A DNA stretch of 64,000 nt, from assembly GCA_023313575.1 (NCBI GenBank), contig JAJTTP010000002.1, positions 310,001 through 374,000 of the forward strand, read 5' to 3'. Made by a program: the position numbers and the translations under genes. The stretch is from Eutypella sp. D-1 (taxonomy: Eukaryota; Ascomycota; Sordariomycetes; Xylariales; Diatrypaceae). Each line of letters starts with the position of its first letter. Positions within the stretch are counted from its first letter, which is position 1. The notes under the pieces are model-generated. The model was not told the origin of the DNA. It saw only the letters and a program-made list of their open reading frames with translations, and did not search any database. Below are positions 58,375 to 64,000 of this stretch, one piece after another.

Positions 58375-60264
58375 GTTGGTAGAGAAGTTTGTGATAAGAC
58401 TCAAAGACGATAAAGTGAGGTCGGTCTGAGTTACAGAATAGGCGATGTATGATGTCTTGGACAACCGTGAAAGGTTCCTGTCTGTAGTTATTGCGGCGTG
58501 CTGTCTCGTAATTTGAATAATACTGAGGTGATTGGAGTTATAAACAGGGTAAGGAGTTTTGTTAATCGGTTATTTGGAAGAGGCACTGTTATAAATACGT
58601 TTAAGAAATGTAACAGGTAGAGATCACGCGCATACGCATTTTAACTCAAACTTGCATGTGTTTGCACATTGTGTTCTAGAACAGTGAAGGTTTGCTTCCG
58701 TATTGTTCGCGTACAAACTTTAAGGAGCCTACTCGAACTTACAGTTCTCTTCATCTCAATGGGTATTCTTTAGGTGTTTGAAACCACGAGCTTAATCCCG
58801 TGCGTCCGCATTGAATTCAGAAGCTAGCAAGTTGTGGTAGGAACACGGTAGTGATCATTGGCTGTGAAGACATATTTCATCTAATGAGAAATCTTGACTG
58901 GCAACCGAACCTATTCACGACGGCATTATATCGATCCAGAAATGATCTTAGCCCTCGGCCTTGCAGCCAAGCGCGTTCCGATTAAGCTTCTAGTCCGATT
59001 ATCAAATAAACGTGATAATATTCCTATTGAGGGCTGAGCTGCCATGTTAGAGTATAATGTTAATGGATCCGGGGCGGGCTGAGTGTACCTGGAGTCCCCT
59101 CGGCTCATCTGCACGGAGTAATCTAATTAGTGTATTATAGGTGAAAGGCCATATCTTGATCCATCACCACCTATTTACCTGATATTTCCGCCTCTTAAGA
59201 AATAAACTTGCTAAGTGAAAGGCCGCGATGTCTTTCAACTCGTTGAACATTAGGAAGTACTGATTCTACGACCATAAAGATCTCACAATGGATTGTTTTC
59301 ATTGCTTGCCTTTATGGTGGCCTAAGGAGGGCGATTGCCAGTCAAAGGATGTTACGATCCGAGTTTCTTTCAGTTATTATGGATCATATGCGGTATTTGA
59401 TGCGGTGTCGACCTCCGTCCTATACCATGATACAATATTTACTGGACTTAGAAGGTCTCGGTAGTGTACGTGGCGCGCCGAGGCCGGCAGCGCCCGCGTC
59501 GTGACAGGCATTCCGCCGATCCGGGCGCTTATCTTGAACAGCGGGGTTTAAATTTTGGGCAGCCGAGGCTGTAAGGACGGACTTCGATGTGATCTTTGTC
59601 GGGCACACTGAAGTGAAGGATAAGACTGAGACATCAAGACCGTCATCTAGATATAAAAGACGTATTCCTCCCTTCATGTAAAGCAGCTGAACCTCTGGTC
59701 AATCAAGCCATATCGGGCATTCCAACAATACATTATGCAGGCCACTTGTCTCTTCTTGAAAGTATAAGTAAATAGCTTTGGCAGTCTGGCTGTCATTGGG
59801 ATTCCGCGAATAAGTGCCCCTTTACCCCTAAGATCGGGCTCAAAAAGGCTCCATGCGGAGTCTTCTTCAGCCTAGACTATGTGTAGAACGGTAGGAGATA
59901 GACATCTACGGAAGATAGTGAAGACGATTGTGTATGACTATTAGATCACGTTAGACGATAGTCAAGGGGATCTAGAGCTGGATGCAAGAGATTCCACCAC
60001 ATCGCGGGTTCCGTCGTTACGGAGCTTCAAGCACGATGGTCGATTAAGTTGTGCTCTTCTAGTTTGAGACGTCCTGCTCTTGCGGCGGGTATAGATAGAT
60101 TACCCGCTAATAATCGTCTCATATCAACGTAACAATCGAACTACAAGAATTACGCTCGATGAAATCCAGCTGGTGCCTACAGTATCGATGATGCCGCGTA
60201 GGTGTTACAAACCACTCATTCCAGAATAGACCTACCCACTGATAACAGAAATTACGTGGCGATA

Positions 60265-60325
60265 GGATCGCCCAGACCTTGCCTTGGTGATCCCATGGAT
60301 CGCCAAGAGCCCTTCTTGGCGATCC
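60265..60325. promoter_or_regulatory. two tandem 29-bp inverted-repeat dyads (candidate operator)
   Basis: Four copies of the 11-mer GGATCGCCAAG (one mismatch in two of them) alternate in orientation: 60265-60275 forward, 60283-60293 reverse, 60297-60307 forward, 60315-60325 reverse. Each forward/reverse pair spans 29 bp with a 7-bp spacer, and the pairs are 32 bp apart, about three helical turns. The second pair is perfect over 14 bp. They end 26 bp upstream of the TATA box. Confidence 0.75.
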
Positions 60326-60351
60326 ATCTCCTTTGGTGGTGACACTTCAGA

Positions 60352-60358
60352 TATAAAA
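60352..60358 (+). promoter_or_regulatory. TATA box of the 836-residue gene
   Basis: TATAAAA on the coding strand about 320 bp before the ATG, followed by a CT-rich leader. Confidence 0.55.
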
Positions 60359-60675
60359 GGGAATGGGAATCACTCTCATCTAGATAATTAGTCTCTCCTT
60401 TCGCTAGCCAGCGATCAATCTAAGTATTCATCCCTTCTACATCTTCTGTTATCTAAAATCAAGACCCGTGGTGACGGCTTCGTTACAGTAGGCACCCTGT
60501 GACCACTGTAATGCTAGATAGGGGTTTATCCAAGCCACTTTCCTGCAGCCACATGGTGGCTAGTATCGGCCCGGTAAATTTCTCATCTCGTGTGTTGGGG
60601 TTGGGGTGGGGTTCCTTCTAGTCTCAAGTGCCGGCGCAAACTATGCCATAGTTAACCATTGATCTTGATGAAAAC

Positions 60676-63186
60676 ATGGCGCTCTCACTAGAAGATCAGC
60701 TAGCGCGTGGCCTGAGCGATGATGGCATTGGTGGCTTTGATGCAGAAGCCGCCATAAAGAAGTTCGACCCAAACGTTCACATCGCCTCACCGGCGGAAGT
60801 TCGGCGCGATGCCCTAACGAAGTCCAAGAGTGTTCTTAGCAGTTATGAAACTCTCCGAGGGATCATTCTTCGACATGAAGAGACGATCCAAAAACGTTGG
60901 ACCAAGAAGACAAGGCAGCAAAGGCAAAAGATACTGTTGGGTGCGTGGCCGGGCATGGCGGTATCACACCGTCCCGATTTCAAAGCCTTTCGCCGCACCA
61001 ACCGATCAAAACAACCAGTATCTAGGGACAAAGACAGGGAATACTATATGTGGCCATATATCAACCAGGAAGATCTCCTCAAACCAAGGAACCTCATCTT
61101 GCTGTTAAATTCACGAGGGCGCAACCCGCCATCAGACTTCGCTGGCGCTGAGTACGATGCTATGCACCTTGGACGTGTGACTGGGAACTTGACACCAGTC
61201 TTTTTGAATGAATATACCATGATTCTGAACGGCGCTTATGACATCGCGGAATACGGCAAGCTCGTATCGTGGGACGACAACGGCGATGCCTTCGAATGGA
61301 TGACATCTCAGAAACAGTTTATCCCTGGAGAAGGCTTACTCATACTTGAGGCACAGGAGAAGCTCCTAAAGTTTCTGGTCAACTGCTGCCAGCAGATATT
61401 GCATGAGATCCCAATCGAAAATCTGTCGGCAGATACTTTCCCTATTCAGCCCGAGCCGTATTTGAAGACAGAAAAGGAGTCTAGCGGCTTTGATTCCTTA
61501 GTCGTCATGGCTTCTGAGGCGCCGTATCGTCTACCCGCAAAGCTCGACATTGGTCGAATCGTGGCAGTGCTCGGTGCTCGAGTTTCGGCAGCAGAAGATC
61601 ATCTCTGGGTTATGCGGGAAGATCCGGCCTATTTCGCTGAGAAGCTTATCGAGCTCAAGGAACACCGTATGGAGGTGTTGAAAGATGAATGTGGTAATGA
61701 GCACCATACGCTGAAAGTGGTAGGCCAGACTCTATTCTGGGCTCGTGTCTGCGGCTTGATTACTTCCACGGCTTACCGCAAACTTGAACTATTCTCGGAA
61801 TTACACCAGCAAGCGCAAGGGCTGTTACAGTTACAACGCAAGCACGCTGCCGCCATCTCACCTATGAAAGACCTACCAGACGAACTTCTTGCTGCCCTCT
61901 TAAAGTTTCAGTATTATCTGGAGCAGGCCGCGAAATACCCCCAGGGTGAACTTGGTAACTCTGTTGCCGCTTCCCCTCCGTGGCGTAAGTACTTCGTTCG
62001 CCAGGTCCCGCCCAACACGTCTACAAGCAACATCGAAGTAGAAAGCAAGTCCGGTGTAAAGATGGGAGACGTCGAGAACCAGGTCTGGTGGATATTAAGC
62101 GTTTTGTGGGAGGACGACCGGGATCTCTTCTTAATGACCATGCCGCTACTGATTGATGAGCTGGGGAGACTGACCGAATCCGAGCCGCGGGCGAAAGACC
62201 TCTTGTCCGCACACGTTGCTGATATCATAGGCGACCTAACAATACTCTCACTCTGTATGAATCAGCTCAACTTATTCCTGCCTTGGGCGAGGAGTTTCGA
62301 AACAGAGATGGTCGATCGCAAAGACGCCATAAAAGCCGACTATGAGCGTCGGTTTCAAGTATGGCCTAAGATAAAGACCACCTTGTCTGAGAAACATCTG
62401 ATGCAGGTGGCCAGGCTCGCCGATCCTGCCGATGGGAGGTTCGCATATCCTTTCGAGAAGCGGCGCACTAAGCAGAACGTAGAGGCACTTCAGCGGGCCG
62501 AGCGGAATCTCGACGAGTTCTGGGCTGGAATTGACCGGCTTGTATACGAAAACTGTGGGAGTCTGGAGAACACTGCGGTCCGACACATCCTATCTCAGTC
62601 GCGTATCATGCAGCGTACGGCAGACTGGGTTGAATCGGCTCCGTCTACGACTAAGCCGTCTGGGCGCGACACTGTATCAGATCCGGAGCTGACTAGTTTG
62701 TATCAGCCTCTCTCCACGATCTACATTGGCAAGCGGGGCAGTGACAGTGGCCCCGAGACTCAAAAGTCTAAGTTTAAAGCAAAGACGCGAGACTCAACCA
62801 GTAAAGCCGATGCACCAGCGGTTTCTGTTCCTTCTAACGAGAACCCCAATCCCGACCCCGAACCGGAATCCATTCCCGTAGACGCCCGTTCATTCAAGGT
62901 TTTCCGGACGCTTTTCTTCAACCCCACCGTGACGTCATCTCCAGGCGAGGTCTCCTGGAACGACTTCCTGCACGCGATGACGTCGACGGGCCTGTTCGCG
63001 GCTGAGAAGCTCTACGGCTCCGCCTGGCAGTTCCAGAAGCTGGTGGGCGGCGACCAAAGCCGGATCCTGTTTCATGAGCCACACCCGCGGGGCAAGATTC
63101 TTTTCAGGACGGCAAGAAGACATGGCAGGAGGCTCAACCGGGCGTTTGGCTGGGTTGGGGATATGTTTGTTCTCAAGGAGAAGTGA
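60676..63186 (+). CDS. large fungal protein of unknown function with HicA-like C-terminal segment
   Basis: 836 aa, a single uninterrupted exon. The N terminus reads MALSLEDQLARGLSDDGIGG, then a basic region KRWTKKTRQQRQKILLGAWP (75-94), suggesting nucleic-acid contact or localisation. The middle (about 130-640) is a soluble helical region with conserved-looking aromatics. A disordered charged linker (about 670-735) follows. The last 100 residues include WNDFLHAMTSTGLFAAEKLYGSAWQF, FHEPHPRGKILFRTARRHGRRLNRAFGW. That segment, with its Gly-Ser-aromatic turn, HEPHP and basic ARR/GRRL helix, resembles the fold of HicA-type RNA-binding domains, from memory of the family. I recognise this as a fungal family often called ipa-like, of unknown role. 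No signal peptide or membrane helix. Confidence 0.7.
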   Translation: MALSLEDQLARGLSDDGIGGFDAEAAIKKFDPNVHIASPAEVRRDALTKSKSVLSSYETLRGIILRHEETIQKRWTKKTRQQRQKILLGAWPGMAVSHRPDFKAFRRTNRSKQPVSRDKDREYYMWPYINQEDLLKPRNLILLLNSRGRNPPSDFAGAEYDAMHLGRVTGNLTPVFLNEYTMILNGAYDIAEYGKLVSWDDNGDAFEWMTSQKQFIPGEGLLILEAQEKLLKFLVNCCQQILHEIPIENLSADTFPIQPEPYLKTEKESSGFDSLVVMASEAPYRLPAKLDIGRIVAVLGARVSAAEDHLWVMREDPAYFAEKLIELKEHRMEVLKDECGNEHHTLKVVGQTLFWARVCGLITSTAYRKLELFSELHQQAQGLLQLQRKHAAAISPMKDLPDELLAALLKFQYYLEQAAKYPQGELGNSVAASPPWRKYFVRQVPPNTSTSNIEVESKSGVKMGDVENQVWWILSVLWEDDRDLFLMTMPLLIDELGRLTESEPRAKDLLSAHVADIIGDLTILSLCMNQLNLFLPWARSFETEMVDRKDAIKADYERRFQVWPKIKTTLSEKHLMQVARLADPADGRFAYPFEKRRTKQNVEALQRAERNLDEFWAGIDRLVYENCGSLENTAVRHILSQSRIMQRTADWVESAPSTTKPSGRDTVSDPELTSLYQPLSTIYIGKRGSDSGPETQKSKFKAKTRDSTSKADAPAVSVPSNENPNPDPEPESIPVDARSFKVFRTLFFNPTVTSSPGEVSWNDFLHAMTSTGLFAAEKLYGSAWQFQKLVGGDQSRILFHEPHPRGKILFRTARRHGRRLNRAFGWVGDMFVLKEK

Positions 63187-64000
63187 GGGGGGCGTGGTTC
63201 ATGTTACGTGGGGTCGATATGTGGTGACTAGAACCAAGTGTTTGAGCAATGCAATTCAGTTTTCTGAGTCGTCACAACATTGCTAGATTTCTACGGAGAT
63301 TCGCCAAAATAAGTATTTCCAGTGATTGCTATCAATGAATCCTGACTTGGTTGGTTTGAACGTTACATGACATCCCCATCTAAATCACATGGGTTGAATC
63401 CGTCAGATGCAGAAAGTTGAGCTCACAGCCTTGTCACGATCATTCAGTATGACAGGGCCATATTTCCCCCTTCGCTATTTGATGGGCTGGTTTCCATGTG
63501 GTAGCTAACATGTCTTAAGAAACATGTTATATTATATAACGGGCAGGGACAGTGCGAAAGTGGAAACGATGAAATGGAATCTGCATTCACAAGGCCCTAT
63601 CACTGAACTGACGCTACGGTACTGGTGGATAGACAATCATCCGCAAGCCAGTGGATTCAATGTGTGTGAAAATGATGAAGAAGATTGAAGAAGCGGCGAA
63701 GTAGGTAATACAGGGCTAACTGTTCCAAGGGATGGCTATATTGAAGATGATTGGATCATTAATGGAGCTGTGTGCCCTGACACTATATTTGGGTCAAACC
63801 GACATATAACATGCATACTTACATGTAGGTAGGGAGGACTTCTTACCAACAGGCACAGCCTACTTTCTCAAGCTTGCTACCTAAATGTCTGCTTTTCCTC
63901 CCCCCGCCCCCCGTAGAATTTGGCGTTCGTACTGTTTTCAAGATAGCATACATGTCTTCATCTAGCTTTACGAGTCCTACTCCCCTAAAGCTCAATTAAT
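63187..64000. other. intergenic to window end
   Basis: No gene supported; a short frame near 63951 runs into a stop at the edge. Confidence 0.5.

Larger units (their letters stand above)
58375..60675. other. intergenic, promoter of the 836-residue gene
   Basis: AT-rich 2.3 kb with no gene. At its right end lie the double dyad (60265-60325), a TATA box (60352), and a pyrimidine-rich leader. Confidence 0.6.

Overview
The window is nuclear DNA of a filamentous ascomycete (Pezizomycotina, most likely a Sordariomycete). The evidence is genes broken by short introns (mostly 43-150 nt) with GT-AG ends and CTAAC/CTGAC-type branch sites, a tRNA gene with an intron just after the anticodon, and fungal families: a Zn2Cys6 regulator, an AA9 polysaccharide monooxygenase, a rhodopsin-like membrane protein, a DHA1 exporter and Kex2-type processing sites. 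No species can be named. Most gene models below were rebuilt by hand from splice signals, and in each multi-exon model the exon lengths sum to a whole number of codons.

Layout. 0.7-2.2 kb: an unidentified fungal protein with a zinc-finger-like C terminus. 2.2-4.2 kb: gene-free, with a MITE that has 37-bp perfect terminal inverted repeats flanked by TA. 4.2-29.1 kb: an accessory block of a Zn2Cys6 regulator, a hypothetical protein, tRNA-Thr(CGU), a membrane-anchored M24 peptidase, cytochrome P450-1, a short-chain dehydrogenase, two paralogous FAD-linked (berberine-bridge-like) oxidases, a seven-helix rhodopsin-like membrane protein, P450-2 and a PHS/GIT1-like permease. This looks like a secondary-metabolite or catabolic cluster: a regulator, five or six redox enzymes and a transporter. 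No polyketide synthase, NRPS, terpene cyclase or other scaffold-building enzyme is visible. 30.7-39.7 kb: secreted proteins (a small Kex2-processed protein, an AA9 LPMO, an M14 carboxypeptidase) around the core transcription factor Spt5. 41.7-43.6 kb: a DHA1 drug/polyamine-type transporter. 43.6-48.3 kb: gene-poor, with microsatellites and one possible gene or gene relic. 48.3-56.2 kb: a WDR68/DCAF7-like WD40 protein, a small hypothetical protein, pantetheine-phosphate adenylyltransferase (CoA synthesis) and a sorbose-reductase-like dehydrogenase. 56.2-64 kb: gene-poor, with a small probable mitochondrial protein and an 836-residue fungal protein.

How the parts may work together: in the 4-29 kb block the regulator could control the divergent pairs P450-1/SDR and membrane protein/P450-2, with the permease moving substrate or product. 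This is inferred from neighbourhood only. The clearest unexplained regulatory structure is upstream of the 836-residue gene: two near-identical 29-bp inverted-repeat dyads, 32 bp apart, end about 26 bp before a TATA box. Other points for a second look are a 6-nt microexon in P450-2, a GC-AG intron in the peptidase gene, a long stop-free region upstream of the first ATG of the WD40 gene, and a possible HicA-like fold at the end of the 836-residue protein.
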